Positions 18,763-27,790 are shown, numbered from the stretch's first letter. The stretch is 64,000 nt of DNA from Streptomyces sp. NBC_00414 (GCF_036038375.1 NZ_CP107935.1:1984001-2048000); one strand, 5' to 3'. The notes: generated by a model not told the origin, from the sequence alone. A program made the numbers and translations.

Positions 18763-20391
18763 ATGTCCAGTACCCCCACTTCCATCACCTGCACCTCCCT
18801 CTCCTTCTCCTGGCCCGACGGCACGCCCGTCTTCGAGGACCTCCAGGTGGCCTTCGGGCCCGGCAGAACCGGGCTCGTCGGCGTCAACGGATCAGGCAAG
18901 TCGACCCTGTTGAAGCTCGTCTCGGGAGAACTCGCGCCGGCCGACGGAACCGTCCGGGTCGCGGGCGAGGTCGGCCTGCTTCCGCAGAACGTCACCCTCG
19001 ACACCGGGCTGCGGGTCGACGAGGTGCTCGACATCGCGGCGAAGCGCGCCGCGCTGCACGCCATCGAGTCGGGCGACGTGTCCGAGGCCCACTTCGACGC
19101 CGTGGGCGACGACTGGGACGTCGAGGAGCGCGCCGTGGCGACACTCGGCGAACTCGGCCTCGGCCACGTCGGGCTCGACCGCACCATCGGCGAGGTCTCG
19201 GGCGGCGAGTCGGTCCTGCTGCGCCTGGCCGCGCTGCTGCTGCGCCGGCCCGACGTCCTCCTCCTCGACGAGCCGACCAACAACCTCGACCTGTACGCGC
19301 GCCGACGGCTGTACGCGGCCGTCGAGGCCTACTCCGGGGTCATGATCGTGGTCAGCCACGACCGTGAACTCCTGGACCTGGTCGACCAGATCGCCGATCT
19401 GCGCTCCGGTGAGGTCACCTGGTACGGCGGCAACTACTCGGCGTACGAGGAGGCCCTCGCCACCGAGCAGGAGGCGGCCGAGCGCATGGTGCGTGCCGCC
19501 GAGTCGGATCTGAAGAAGCAGAAGCGCGAACTGGTCGACGCGCAGGTCAAACTGGCCCGCCGCAAGCGGTACGGCCAGAAGATGTTCGAGCAGAAACGCG
19601 AGCCCAAGATCGTGATGGGGGCGCGCAAACGCTCGGCCCAGGAGTCCGCGGGAAAGCACCGCATCATGCACGAGGAGAAGCTCGCCGAGGCCAAGGAGCG
19701 GCTCGACGACGCCGTGGACGCCGTGCGGGACGACGACGAGATCCGCGTCGACCTCCCGTACACGGCCGTGCCGCCGGGCCGTACCGTCCTCACGCTCCTG
19801 GACCTGGAGCTGGCGTACGGGGCGAGCGCGGGCTCGTTCGATCTGCGCGGGCCCGAGCGGGTCGCGCTGGTCGGGCGCAACGGCGCCGGCAAGACGACGT
19901 TGCTGCGGACGATCGCCGGGGAGCTGGCGCCCGTCTCCGGGGAGGCGCGGGCCCATGTGCCGCTGCGGTTCCTGCCCCAGCGTCTCGACGTCCTCGACGA
20001 CGAGCTGACGGTCGCCGAGAACGTGGCCCGGTTCTCGCCGGGCGCCACCAACAACCGGGTCCGGGCGCGGCTGGCCCGCTTCCTGTTCCGGGGCGCCCGG
20101 GCCGACCAGCGGGCGGCGACGCTCTCCGGCGGCGAGCGCTTCCGGGCGGCACTTGCCGCGCTGATGCTCGCCGAGCCCGCACCGCAGCTGCTGATGCTCG
20201 ACGAGCCGACGAACAACCTCGACATGGCGAGCGTGCGGCAGCTCACCACTGCCCTGGAGTCGTACGAAGGGGCGCTGATCGTGGCCAGTCACGACGTGCC
20301 GTTCCTGGAGTCGATCGGGATCACACGGTGGCTGCTGCTGGAAGGGGAGCTGACGGAGACGACGTCCGAGGCGGTGGCGCAGCCCCGCTGA
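18763..20391 (+). CDS. ABC-F family ATPase (ribosome-associated)
   Basis: Soluble protein with two ABC ATPase domains and no membrane span, acting on the ribosome as a translation factor or antibiotic-protection protein. In 542 residues the first domain has GVNGSGKST (near 36), VSGGES and LLLDEPTNNLDL. A charged inter-domain linker (about 230-310) is rich in Lys/Arg/Glu, with KKQKRELVDAQVKLARRKRYG. The second domain has GRNGAGKTT, LSGGERFR and LMLDEPTNNLDM. ATG 18763 is chosen because homology begins there (MSSTPTSITCTSLSFSW). The long leader with a consensus promoter and strong hairpin suggests conditional expression, as for drug-protection members; the target drug cannot be told. Confidence 0.9.
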   Translation: MSSTPTSITCTSLSFSWPDGTPVFEDLQVAFGPGRTGLVGVNGSGKSTLLKLVSGELAPADGTVRVAGEVGLLPQNVTLDTGLRVDEVLDIAAKRAALHAIESGDVSEAHFDAVGDDWDVEERAVATLGELGLGHVGLDRTIGEVSGGESVLLRLAALLLRRPDVLLLDEPTNNLDLYARRRLYAAVEAYSGVMIVVSHDRELLDLVDQIADLRSGEVTWYGGNYSAYEEALATEQEAAERMVRAAESDLKKQKRELVDAQVKLARRKRYGQKMFEQKREPKIVMGARKRSAQESAGKHRIMHEEKLAEAKERLDDAVDAVRDDDEIRVDLPYTAVPPGRTVLTLLDLELAYGASAGSFDLRGPERVALVGRNGAGKTTLLRTIAGELAPVSGEARAHVPLRFLPQRLDVLDDELTVAENVARFSPGATNNRVRARLARFLFRGARADQRAATLSGGERFRAALAALMLAEPAPQLLMLDEPTNNLDMASVRQLTTALESYEGALIVASHDVPFLESIGITRWLLLEGELTETTSEAVAQPR

Positions 20392-20469
20392 GGGGCGCGG
20401 GGGCTGTTGCGCGGTCGGTGTGGGCTGCATGATGTGCGGGGACACACCCTGCCGAGACGGAGTCCGTAC

Positions 20470-21246
20470 GTGCCCAGCCAGAAGGCCCTCATCCGCCGTC
20501 CCAGCCCCCGCCTGGCCGAAGGTCTCGTCACGCACCTGGAACGCACGCCGGTCGACATCGACCTGGCGGCCGAACAGTGGGAGGCGTACGCCTCGGCGCT
20601 GCGTACGCACGGCTGGGAGACCGTCGAGGCGGAGCCCGCCGACGACTGCCCGGACTCCGTGTTCGTGGAGGACGCGGTGGTCGTCTTCCGCAACGTGGCG
20701 CTGATCGGCCGCCCGGGAGCGGAGTCCCGGCGCGGCGAGACCGCCGGTGTCGAGGAGGCGGTGGCGCGGCTCGGCTGCTCGGTGAACTGGGTGTGGGAGC
20801 CGGGCACGCTGGACGGCGGCGACGTCCTGAAGGTCGGCGACACGGTCTACGTGGGCCAGGGCGGACGCACCAACGGAGCCGGCATCCAGCAGCTGCGGGC
20901 CACCTTCGAGCCGCTCGGCGCCCGTGTCGTCGCCGTACCGGTGAGCAAGGTGCTGCACCTGAAGTCGGCCGTCACCGCGCTGCCGGACGGCACGATCGTC
21001 GGGTACGAGCCGCTGGTGGACTCCCCGTCGCTGTTCCCGCGCTTCCTGGCGGTACCGGAGGAGTCCGGCTCGCACGTCGTCCTGCTGGGCGGCGGGAAGC
21101 TGCTGATGGCGGCGAGCGCGCCCAAGACCGCCGACCTGTTCGCCGGACTCGGCCACGAACCCGTCCTCGTCGACATCAGCGAGTTCGAGAAGCTCGAAGG
21201 CTGTGTGACGTGCCTCTCGGTCCGGCTGCGGGAGCTGTACGCCTGA
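20470..21246 (+). CDS. ddaH: Dimethylarginine dimethylaminohydrolase
   Basis: Hydrolyses methylated arginine to citrulline and methylamines. The 258 residues fit the amidinotransferase/arginine deiminase fold: CPDSVFVEDAVVVF (substrate-binding Glu/Asp), WEPGTLDGGDVLKVG, catalytic His in KVLHLKSAVTALP (near 162), and nucleophilic Cys in the C-terminal EGCVTCLSVRLREL (near 250). Start GTG 20470 has a GGAG before it and matches the usual N terminus PSQKALIRRPSPRLAEG; the upstream in-frame start would add 21 unrelated residues. The gene follows the ABC-F gene by 78 bases and could be co-transcribed. Confidence 0.9.
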   Translation: MPSQKALIRRPSPRLAEGLVTHLERTPVDIDLAAEQWEAYASALRTHGWETVEAEPADDCPDSVFVEDAVVVFRNVALIGRPGAESRRGETAGVEEAVARLGCSVNWVWEPGTLDGGDVLKVGDTVYVGQGGRTNGAGIQQLRATFEPLGARVVAVPVSKVLHLKSAVTALPDGTIVGYEPLVDSPSLFPRFLAVPEESGSHVVLLGGGKLLMAASAPKTADLFAGLGHEPVLVDISEFEKLEGCVTCLSVRLRELYA

Positions 21247-21255
21247 GAACCCGCA

Positions 21256-21273
21256 GGGCCGCTCGTACGGCCC
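21256..21273 (+). terminator. Weak terminator hairpin after ddaH
   Basis: GGGCCG-CTCGTA-CGGCCC ten bases after the ddaH stop codon forms a short GC hairpin without a T run, a common terminator form in streptomycetes. Confidence 0.4.
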
Positions 21274-21370
21274 CGGGACCTGCGCATCCGCCGGACGGGT
21301 GGCCTCCGGATGCCTACGGAACCGATCTTCACAGAGATCGTTGCTGATCAGGGCTCTTTACGGCGCGCTT

Positions 21371-21420
21371 AACCTACGGCATCGTAACCTACGGATACGT
21401 AGCCTACGATGCCGTAGGTT
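21371..21420. promoter_or_regulatory. Large palindromic operator before the desaturase gene
   Basis: AACCTACGGCATCGTA (21371-21386) and its exact complement TACGATGCCGTAGGTT (21405-21420) flank an 18-base centre that itself contains another CCTACGGATACGTA copy. Four CCTACG/CGTAGG half-sites occur in 50 bases. The element ends 40 bases before the desaturase start and overlaps the expected promoter, as a cooperative repressor operator would. Confidence 0.7.
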
Positions 21421-21459
21421 GTGTGAACGCTCAGCATTTTCGTCCCCCCTGGAGCCCCC

Positions 21460-22440
21460 GTGACGATCACTTCTCCCCATCTCGGCAGCCCGTCCTCCGA
21501 CTGGACCGACGCCCGGCTGCTGTTCGCACTGGAAGAAGTGGTGGAGACCGAACTCAACCGTCATCTGAAGGTCGCCAAGGACTGGATGCCGCACGAGTAC
21601 GTGCCCTGGTCCGACGGTCGCAACTTCCCCGGAATCTTCGAGGACGGCGAGGCCTGGGGCAAGGAACAGTCCAAGGTCACCGAGCTCGGCCGGATCGCGC
21701 TGGTCGTGAACCTCCTGACCGAGGACAACCTGCCCAGCTACCACCACGAAATCGCTTCTCTCTTCGGCCGCGACGGCGCCTGGGGCACCTGGGTGCACCG
21801 CTGGACCGCCGAGGAGGGCCGCCACGGCATCGTGATGCGCGACTACCTGCTCGCGTCGCGCGCCGTGGACCCGGACCAGCTCGAAGCCTTCCGCATGATG
21901 CACATGAGCGAGGGCTTCGAGTCGGACAACCGCCACTCGATGCTGCACTCCGTGGCGTACGTCGCCTTCCAGGAGCTCGCCACGCGTGTCTCGCACCGCA
22001 ACACCGGACACCAGTCGGGCGACCCCGTCTGCGACCGGATGCTGGCGCGCATCGCGACCGACGAGAACCTGCACATGGTCTTCTACCGCAACCTCCTCAA
22101 GGCCGCGTTCGAGCTCGCCCCCGACCTGACGATGCAGGCCGTGCGGGACGTCATCGTCCAGTTCCGGATGCCCGGACACGGCATGCCCGGCTTCGAGCGC
22201 GCCGCCGCGCAGATGGCCATCGGCGAGGTCTACAACATGCGCATCCACCACGACGACGTGCTGATGCCGATCCTGCGCCACCTCAAGATCCTGCAGATCG
22301 ACGGGCTCGGCCCCGAGGGTCTCAAGGCGCAGGAGGAGCTCGGCATGTACATGGGCGGCCTGGACTCCGAGGCCGCCAAGTTCGACGAGAAGCTCGCGAT
22401 CCGCAAGGCCCGCATGGCGGCCCGCGCCGCCGCCGTGTGA
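21460..22440 (+). CDS. Acyl-ACP desaturase (stearoyl-ACP 9-desaturase type)
   Basis: Soluble diiron enzyme introducing a double bond into acyl chains on acyl carrier protein. The 326 residues are all helical in character, with the two iron-binding motifs EEGRH (W-T-A-E-E-G-R-H near 107-114) and DENLH (near 200) and the family N-terminal ALEEVVETELNRHL and WMPHEYVPW. Length is that of bacterial DesA proteins. The strong palindromic operator immediately upstream suggests tight transcriptional control, probably linked to membrane-lipid state. It is monocistronic, ending at a bidirectional terminator. Confidence 0.93.
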   Translation: MTITSPHLGSPSSDWTDARLLFALEEVVETELNRHLKVAKDWMPHEYVPWSDGRNFPGIFEDGEAWGKEQSKVTELGRIALVVNLLTEDNLPSYHHEIASLFGRDGAWGTWVHRWTAEEGRHGIVMRDYLLASRAVDPDQLEAFRMMHMSEGFESDNRHSMLHSVAYVAFQELATRVSHRNTGHQSGDPVCDRMLARIATDENLHMVFYRNLLKAAFELAPDLTMQAVRDVIVQFRMPGHGMPGFERAAAQMAIGEVYNMRIHHDDVLMPILRHLKILQIDGLGPEGLKAQEELGMYMGGLDSEAAKFDEKLAIRKARMAARAAAV

Positions 22441-22446
22441 CCTGCC

Positions 22447-22468
22447 GCCCCGGCGCGTGCGCCGGGGC
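22447..22468. terminator. Bidirectional terminator between desaturase and HEAT genes
   Basis: GCCCCGGCGC (22447-22456) and GCGCCGGGGC (22459-22468) form a perfect ten-pair GC stem with a minimal loop. It lies seven bases after the desaturase stop and 13 from the convergent HEAT gene's stop. Confidence 0.65.
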
Positions 22469-22480
22469 CGGGGCCACCTC

Positions 22481-25400
22481 TCACTCGTACGCCGTCACCT
22501 GGGCCAGCGCCGCATCGCGGACGTCGGCCACCGGGTGGCGGCGCAGTGCTCTCAGCTGCGCCCGCCACGGCGGCCCCCAGTCCGTACGGGTGCCGAGTGC
22601 GCCGGTGACGGCCGTGGCGAGCAGTCCCTCGCCGTGACCGCCGTGAGCGGTGAGCCGCCGGGCGGCGCCGAGGAGGGTCTCGGCGCCGCCCTCGTGCGTC
22701 CCGCGGCGCAGCCGGTCGGCGAGGGCCGAGGCGGTCCCGGCCGCGAGCGCCGGCCGCCCGTCCGTCAGCGCGGCGAGGCGGGCCAGCGCCTCGACCACCT
22801 GCTCGGACTCCGCCTCGAGGTCGAGATGGGTCACCGTGATCGCGGCGGCCTGCGGCACGAACGCGTCGTACCGCGCCAGCAGCTCGGCGGCTCCGAGGGC
22901 CGCCGCCCGAACGGTCCCGGCGTCCGTTGCGGCCTGCCGCGCCAGACGGGCCACTAGGTGGTCGACGCGCTGCCGGGCGGGCCGGTCCCGACGGGGCTCG
23001 GCGTCGGCGAGACCTTCGACGGCCGGCCTCTCCTCCCCCTCCTGTTCGGCCTCTGCCGCCGTCTCGGCCTCCGCCAGCGCGCGGAGGGCCTCCCGTACTC
23101 CGGCGGCTCCCCGGTCCGAGCCCGCCGCCGCGGCCACCAGACCGTGGGCGGCGGCCCGCCAGCTCGTGCGGTTCGACAGGTCCGCCGAGGCGGCGGCCAG
23201 GACGGTGTGCGCGTCGGGGCACCAGGGCGCCCACCGGGCCAGGGCGTCATGGGCGAGGACAGCCGTCGGCGGGTCGTCGGTCGTGGACACGTCGCGGACG
23301 AGCCGGGCGTACCGCTCGCGGTGGCGTTCCGGCAGGTCGAGGGGCGTGACACGCAGTACGGCGGCGCGCAGCACGGGTTCGGCCCCGGCGGCGTCATGCA
23401 GCAGCGTCCACACGGGTTCCTCGGCGAGCAGCGAGCCCGCGAAGGCGACACAGGCGGCACGGACGTCGAGGTGGGTGCCCGGCCGCCGGTACACCTCGGC
23501 GAGAAGGCGGGCGGCCACCGGGGCCGGGAGCCGGACCGCGGCGAGGCGGGCGGCCTCCTTGCGGCTGGTCACCTTGGCGCCCGGCGCGGTCAGCACGTCA
23601 CGCAGCAGGTCGGCGAGCAGGGAGGGCGCCACGTGCCGGGACGCCCGTGCGGCCGCGTACACGGCGACGCGGGCGTGATCGTCGCCGGCGTGCGCGAGCA
23701 GTTCGGGGAGCGCGTCACCGGGCCGGTCGGTGTGGGCGAGCGCGCCGAGCGCGGCCTCCGCGAGCACCGTGTTCCGCGAGCCGGTCCAGTGCCGCGCGAG
23801 TTCGGCACCCCGGCCCGGTACACGCGCCGCCTGTTCGACGGCGGCGGCCCTGGCATACGCCGGCAGCCCCGCGTCGGCGGCCGACTCGGCCAACCGCCGC
23901 ACCACGGCCGCCTGTTGACGCGGCAGCCAGCGTCGTACGTCCTGGTCCACGGGTACGGTCCACGCGCTGCCCCTGGTGAGGAAGCGCCCGTACGGCGGGG
24001 TGTCCGCCAGGAGTACGTCGAGGAGGTCGGTACGGCGGCGGGTGATCACGGCCAGGACGGGCCACAGCGCGCCTGCCGAGGGGTCGAGGGCGAGGACGCG
24101 CGCGGCTCTTTCGTCCCGGGTGGCGGGTGGTTCCAGCCACAGCTCGACGGCGGAGCGCACGGTCGTGTCGTTCCCGAACCGGACGGCCTGCCACAGGAGT
24201 TCCTGGAGGTCGGTCATCGCGGCGGCGCGCCGCCCCACGGATCGGGCCAGCGCGAAGGCGAGGCCGTAGTCGGCCTTCTCCGCCCCGGCCTCGATCCATG
24301 GCCGCAACGCCTCGTACACCTGGTGTTCCTGTCCCCGGCGCAGTGTCGCGTCGAGTCGGCCGAGGTCGGCGCCACCGGTGTTGCCGGAGATCCGCACGAG
24401 GGTGCGCAGGGACCAGTTGACCAACTCCCGTGAGCCGCCCGCGGCATGCTCCCGGAGTACGGAGACGGCGAGCTCGCCGAGGTTGCGCCGGGTCCCCGGT
24501 GAGGAGTCCCGGGCTTCGACGGCGTCGACGGCGATCCTGTCGAGGTGCGGCTCGGCCTCCTCGGTGAGCAGGGCGGGCGGGATCCGGGACAACGCCCACA
24601 GGGCGGGCTGCCGCACCGGGTCCTGCTCGTTGCGCAGCCGCGCGGACTCCTCCAGTACGGAGAGGACGGCCGCGGTGTCGCCGGAGCGGGCGGCGTTGCC
24701 GATGAGCAACGGCCAGGCCCGGGCGCGGTCTTCGGCGGCGGGCCGACGCGTCGCCTCGACGAGCCGCTCGCGCACCTGGGCGACCGGCAGACAGGACTCG
24801 GCGAGCAGGACGGCGTCCCAGGCCGCACCGCTCTCGCGTGCCGCGGCGGCCATCCCTCGCGCCTCCTCCGCGACGCGACTGCGCGGCAGGGCATCGAGCA
24901 TGGCGGCATCGACGGTGGCGCCCCGCGGGCCCCGGCCGGCCATCACGTCGGTGTAGAAGGCGTGGCGGCGAGCGGGTGGCAGCGCCGCCAGCAGGACGGG
25001 GAGATCACCGTCAGCGGCCAACGCGGCGCCGAGCGCGACGAGTTCACCGCCGTCCGATGGACGCGATCCACTCGATTCGCGCGATCTCTCCGCTCGCCCT
25101 GCCGCCTCCGGCCGTGCCAGTTTGCGCAGCAGCGAGCGGCTGAGCACGGCGCCGACCGAGGGGGTGTCGCCGGTGAGGAGCAGCCGGAGCACCCGTTCCG
25201 GCGCGACGGCCGCGAACGCGCCCAGCTGAGAGTGGAGTTGGTGCGGGAGGCTCACGGGTGCGAAGCGCTCGACCAGCTCCAGCGCACGCAGCGGCTCGAC
25301 GGGCACGGTGACCGTCACGGCTCGCGCGTACCGTCGCCACCAGACCTCGCGCAGCGACGAAGGCAGGGCGCCCAACTCGCTCTCCACCGCGTCCAGCAGG

Positions 25401-25933
25401 GCGCCCGTGTGCCGTCTGCCGAGCGACGTCCAGCCCCGTACGGCGTGGAAGAGCGGGGGCAGCAGCCGGGCCACCGTCCCGGGCGAGCACCCCGGCAGCA
25501 GACGCGCCGCCTCCGCGTCGTCCCATGCGTCGCGCAGCGGCCCGACGAGCCGGTCGGCCAGCGCGGTGCGCCGCCCCGCGACCACGGCACACAGCAGGTC
25601 GCGGCGGATCGCCTCGGGGGCGTCGGCGAGCGCCGACTCGTAGGCGGAGTCGGGCACATGGAGGCTGTCGGCCACTCGCAGCGCGTGTCCGCGCACGAAG
25701 GAGTCCGGATCGGCGAGCCGTGCGCCGATCCACTCCGCGTCCCGGCTGACGGCCGCCGCCACGACGGCGAGCCCCCGCCCGTAGTGCCCGCGCGTCTCCA
25801 GCTCCTCCAGCAGCGGACGCGCTTCCGTCACCTCCCGTACTCTCGCGGCGAGTTCACGCATGCGCAGGGGGTACGGCAGCGGATCGAGGGCGTTGAGCAG
25901 GCTCTCGGCCTGCTGCCGCGGGGTGTGGACCAT
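22481..25933 (-). CDS. Very large HEAT-repeat protein of unknown function
   Basis: A 1150-residue cytoplasmic protein made almost wholly of Ala/Leu/Arg-rich helical pairs (for example LADPDSFVRGHALRVADSL, AYARAAAVEQAARV, RHHPVADVRDAAL-like segments), which is the pattern of an alpha-solenoid scaffold. No signal peptide, membrane span or catalytic motif is visible. ATG 25933 begins MVHTPRQQAESLLNALDPLPYPLRMRE-type sequence; upstream in-frame codons are arginine-rich shadow of the WhiB region. It stands alone, convergent with the desaturase and downstream of the WhiB-like gene in the same direction. A protein-protein scaffold is the only supportable guess. Confidence 0.8.
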   Translation of the reverse strand: MVHTPRQQAESLLNALDPLPYPLRMRELAARVREVTEARPLLEELETRGHYGRGLAVVAAAVSRDAEWIGARLADPDSFVRGHALRVADSLHVPDSAYESALADAPEAIRRDLLCAVVAGRRTALADRLVGPLRDAWDDAEAARLLPGCSPGTVARLLPPLFHAVRGWTSLGRRHTGALLDAVESELGALPSSLREVWWRRYARAVTVTVPVEPLRALELVERFAPVSLPHQLHSQLGAFAAVAPERVLRLLLTGDTPSVGAVLSRSLLRKLARPEAAGRAERSRESSGSRPSDGGELVALGAALAADGDLPVLLAALPPARRHAFYTDVMAGRGPRGATVDAAMLDALPRSRVAEEARGMAAAARESGAAWDAVLLAESCLPVAQVRERLVEATRRPAAEDRARAWPLLIGNAARSGDTAAVLSVLEESARLRNEQDPVRQPALWALSRIPPALLTEEAEPHLDRIAVDAVEARDSSPGTRRNLGELAVSVLREHAAGGSRELVNWSLRTLVRISGNTGGADLGRLDATLRRGQEHQVYEALRPWIEAGAEKADYGLAFALARSVGRRAAAMTDLQELLWQAVRFGNDTTVRSAVELWLEPPATRDERAARVLALDPSAGALWPVLAVITRRRTDLLDVLLADTPPYGRFLTRGSAWTVPVDQDVRRWLPRQQAAVVRRLAESAADAGLPAYARAAAVEQAARVPGRGAELARHWTGSRNTVLAEAALGALAHTDRPGDALPELLAHAGDDHARVAVYAAARASRHVAPSLLADLLRDVLTAPGAKVTSRKEAARLAAVRLPAPVAARLLAEVYRRPGTHLDVRAACVAFAGSLLAEEPVWTLLHDAAGAEPVLRAAVLRVTPLDLPERHRERYARLVRDVSTTDDPPTAVLAHDALARWAPWCPDAHTVLAAASADLSNRTSWRAAAHGLVAAAAGSDRGAAGVREALRALAEAETAAEAEQEGEERPAVEGLADAEPRRDRPARQRVDHLVARLARQAATDAGTVRAAALGAAELLARYDAFVPQAAAITVTHLDLEAESEQVVEALARLAALTDGRPALAAGTASALADRLRRGTHEGGAETLLGAARRLTAHGGHGEGLLATAVTGALGTRTDWGPPWRAQLRALRRHPVADVRDAALAQVTAYE

Positions 25934-26043
25934 GCGGTGGATTGTGCCTGCCGGAAGCCGTGACGCGCGCCGAAGCGGGCAATCGTGCCGAAGCCGGAAA
26001 CGGCGACGGCAGCGGCCACGGCCATGGCGACGAGGCGACGGTC

Positions 26044-26289
26044 TCAGTGCTGGGCGCGTCGGAGGCTGAGCCGCTCCTTCTCGGAGAGGCCGCCCCAGAC
26101 GCCGAAGCGTTCGTCGTGGTTCAGCGCGTATTCGAGGCACGCGGAGCGCATCTCGCACAGTCCGCAGATCTGCTTCGCCTCACGGACCGAGCTGCCCGGC
26201 TCGGGAAAGAAGAAGTCGGAGCCGGTCTGGGCGCACAGTGCCTGTTCCTGCCAGGAGAGGTCGGGCGCGGCGGCGGTGTCATTGTGCAT
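26044..26289 (-). CDS. WhiB family iron-sulfur transcriptional regulator
   Basis: Small 4Fe-4S protein that works with the principal sigma factor. The 81 residues have the four cluster cysteines at 19, 42, 45 and 51 (ALCAQTGSDFFFPEPG, ICGLCEMRSAC), the GVWGG turn at 63-67 and a basic tail (KERLSLRRAQH). The order of motifs closely resembles developmental WhiB of S. coelicolor, and this is probably a paralogue in that clade. It is upstream of the HEAT gene on the same strand with a 110-base gap. Its upstream region contains two GATCAACG copies and a long perfect palindrome. Confidence 0.93.
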   Translation of the reverse strand: MHNDTAAAPDLSWQEQALCAQTGSDFFFPEPGSSVREAKQICGLCEMRSACLEYALNHDERFGVWGGLSEKERLSLRRAQH

Positions 26290-26705
26290 GCCCGGATCGT
26301 GTCGCGTATCGAAAAACGTTCGATCAACGCCGGATCAACGGGCGCCCGCCCGACGCCGCCCCGGACCACGGGACCGACGCCGAACGCGAGGTCCGGGGGC
26401 GTGCCAGGACCCGATGATGCACCCGCCGACAGCCAAGAGCACAGCGGCGCGCGGCAGGATCACGACGGATTCGCGGGACCGGCGGGAGGGCGTGAGGTCG
26501 CCGCCCACGCTGGGCCCTCCGCCCACGCTGGGGCGTGAGCGGGCGCGCGCCCGCTCACGCCCCAGCGGCGCCCGGTCACCTCGGCGGCCTCCTACCCCGC
26601 GCACCCCGCCGAGCCCGCGGCAGCGGCCCGCGCCCGGCGGCGGTTGTCAGTGGGCGGTGCAAGACTCGGCAGTGCAGACCACGGGACCCCTCAGAGGAGG
26701 GCAAC
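26290..26705. other. Divergent intergenic region of WhiB-like and VOC genes
   Basis: These 416 bases contain no convincing gene. They hold a GATCAACG direct repeat (near 26321-26340) close to the WhiB-like start, a GCCCACGCTGGG direct repeat (near 26504-26532), the 42-base perfect palindrome at 26526-26567 and a good ribosome site (GAGGAGGG) before the VOC gene. Confidence 0.7.
26526..26567. repeat. Perfect 42-base palindrome
   Basis: The sequence reads identically on both strands from 26526 to 26567: a 21-base arm starting CGCTGGGGCGTGAGCGGGCG and its complement, with no spacer. As RNA it would be a very stable hairpin. It lies upstream of two divergent genes rather than after a gene end, which is an odd place for a terminator. 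Confidence 0.8.
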
Positions 26706-27497
26706 ATGCTCACCACCCGTTTCGTAGCCGGCGCCCCGAACTGGATCGATCTCGGCACCCCCGACATCGACGGCGCCACGTCCTTCTACCACGGTCTCTT
26801 CGGCTGGGACTTCCGGTCGGCGGGACCCGATTCCGGCGGTTACGGCTTCTTCCAGGCGGCCGGGAGGACCGCGGCGGGCGCTATGCAGACCACCCCCGAG
26901 CAGGGCCCGCCGTCATGGACCGTCTACTTCCAGAGCGCGGACGCCGACGCCACGGCCAAGGCCGTCGAGCAGGCCGCGGGCAGCGTGCTGCTGCCGCCCG
27001 ACGACATCATGGACAAGGGCTGCATGGCCATCCTCGCCGACAGGGCGGGCGTCTCCTTCGGCATCTGGCAGCCCGCCGCGCTCCGGGGCCTCGACGTGGC
27101 CGGCGAGCCGGGCTCCCTGTGCTGGATCGAGCTCTACACGCCGGACATCGCGGCGGCGGCGGCGTTCTACAACCGTGTACTGGGCCTGGAGACCTCGGCC
27201 ATGCCGTTCCCCGGCGGCACCTACACCTGCGTCAACCCCTCGGAGGGCGGCGAGGACGCCATGTTCGGCGGTGTCGTCCCACTGGCCGACGACCCGACGG
27301 AGCAGGAGGCGGGAGCGTACTGGCTGCCCTACTTCGAGGTCACGGACACGGACGCAGTGGTCGCCAAGGCCCAGGAACTGGGCGGCAGGGTCCGGATGCC
27401 CGCCACGTCCATGGAGGGCGTGGGCCGGATGGCCAAACTCTCCGACCCGTACGGGGCACGCTTCGCGGTGATCAGGAGCGAGCCGGCAGGGGGCTGA
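26706..27497 (+). CDS. VOC family protein with two glyoxalase-like modules
   Basis: A 263-residue protein with two tandem vicinal-oxygen-chelate domains: the first opens WIDLGTPDIDGATSFYHGLFGWDF, the second WIELYTPDIAAAAAFYNRVLGLE (near residue 140) and ends SDPYGARFAVI. This arrangement occurs in streptomycete hydroxylase/glyoxalase-like and bleomycin-resistance-like proteins of mostly unknown substrate. Metal ligands typical of true glyoxalase I are not obvious in either module. ATG 26706 has GGAGG within ten bases. It is a single gene. Confidence 0.85.
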   Translation: MLTTRFVAGAPNWIDLGTPDIDGATSFYHGLFGWDFRSAGPDSGGYGFFQAAGRTAAGAMQTTPEQGPPSWTVYFQSADADATAKAVEQAAGSVLLPPDDIMDKGCMAILADRAGVSFGIWQPAALRGLDVAGEPGSLCWIELYTPDIAAAAAFYNRVLGLETSAMPFPGGTYTCVNPSEGGEDAMFGGVVPLADDPTEQEAGAYWLPYFEVTDTDAVVAKAQELGGRVRMPATSMEGVGRMAKLSDPYGARFAVIRSEPAGG

Positions 27498-27593
27498 CGG
27501 CCGGCACGGGGGCCGGTTGCCACCTCTGCCGACCGGCCGACACCGGACACGGGCGGTAACCGGCCGATGACCGCCCGCCCGACCACCTGACCA

Positions 27594-27617
27594 CCCGATC
27601 GCCCGATCGCCCGATCG
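27594..27617. repeat. Three tandem CCCGATCG units
   Basis: Three exact copies of the 8-base unit CCCGATCG lie in the gap between the VOC and glucanase genes, within a region of loosely repeated GACC/ACCACC. No function is apparent. Confidence 0.7.
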
Positions 27618-27667
27618 CAGCAGCGCCCGCCGCACCGGCCGTCAACTTCTGAAGGCACGAAGTTTTC

Positions 27668-27679
27668 GAGAGCGCTCTC
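27668..27679. promoter_or_regulatory. LacI-type operator before the GH64 gene
   Basis: GAGAGCGCTCTC is a perfect 12-base palindrome with the central AGCGCT typical of LacI-family sites in streptomycetes (compare the CebR box). It is 112 bases before the glucanase start. A GAGCGCTC core recurs inside that gene and before the nearby LacI gene. Confidence 0.75.
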
Positions 27680-27790
27680 AGTCATAACCCTTGACGCTTC
27701 AACTCCCCCTGGGAACAGTGGTGCCCCGCGGAGGACCGATGCCCCATACATCGGCCCCCTGCCGTTTCCCCCCACGTCTCAGGAGCCACC

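Noticed and set aside
26526..26567. Reading the 42-base palindrome as an ordinary terminator
   Set aside because: No gene ends close by on either strand and there is no T run; it lies upstream of two divergent starts.
27594..27617. CCCGATCG triplets as an operator
   Set aside because: Pure tandem copies without flanking symmetry or conserved spacing; more likely slippage products.
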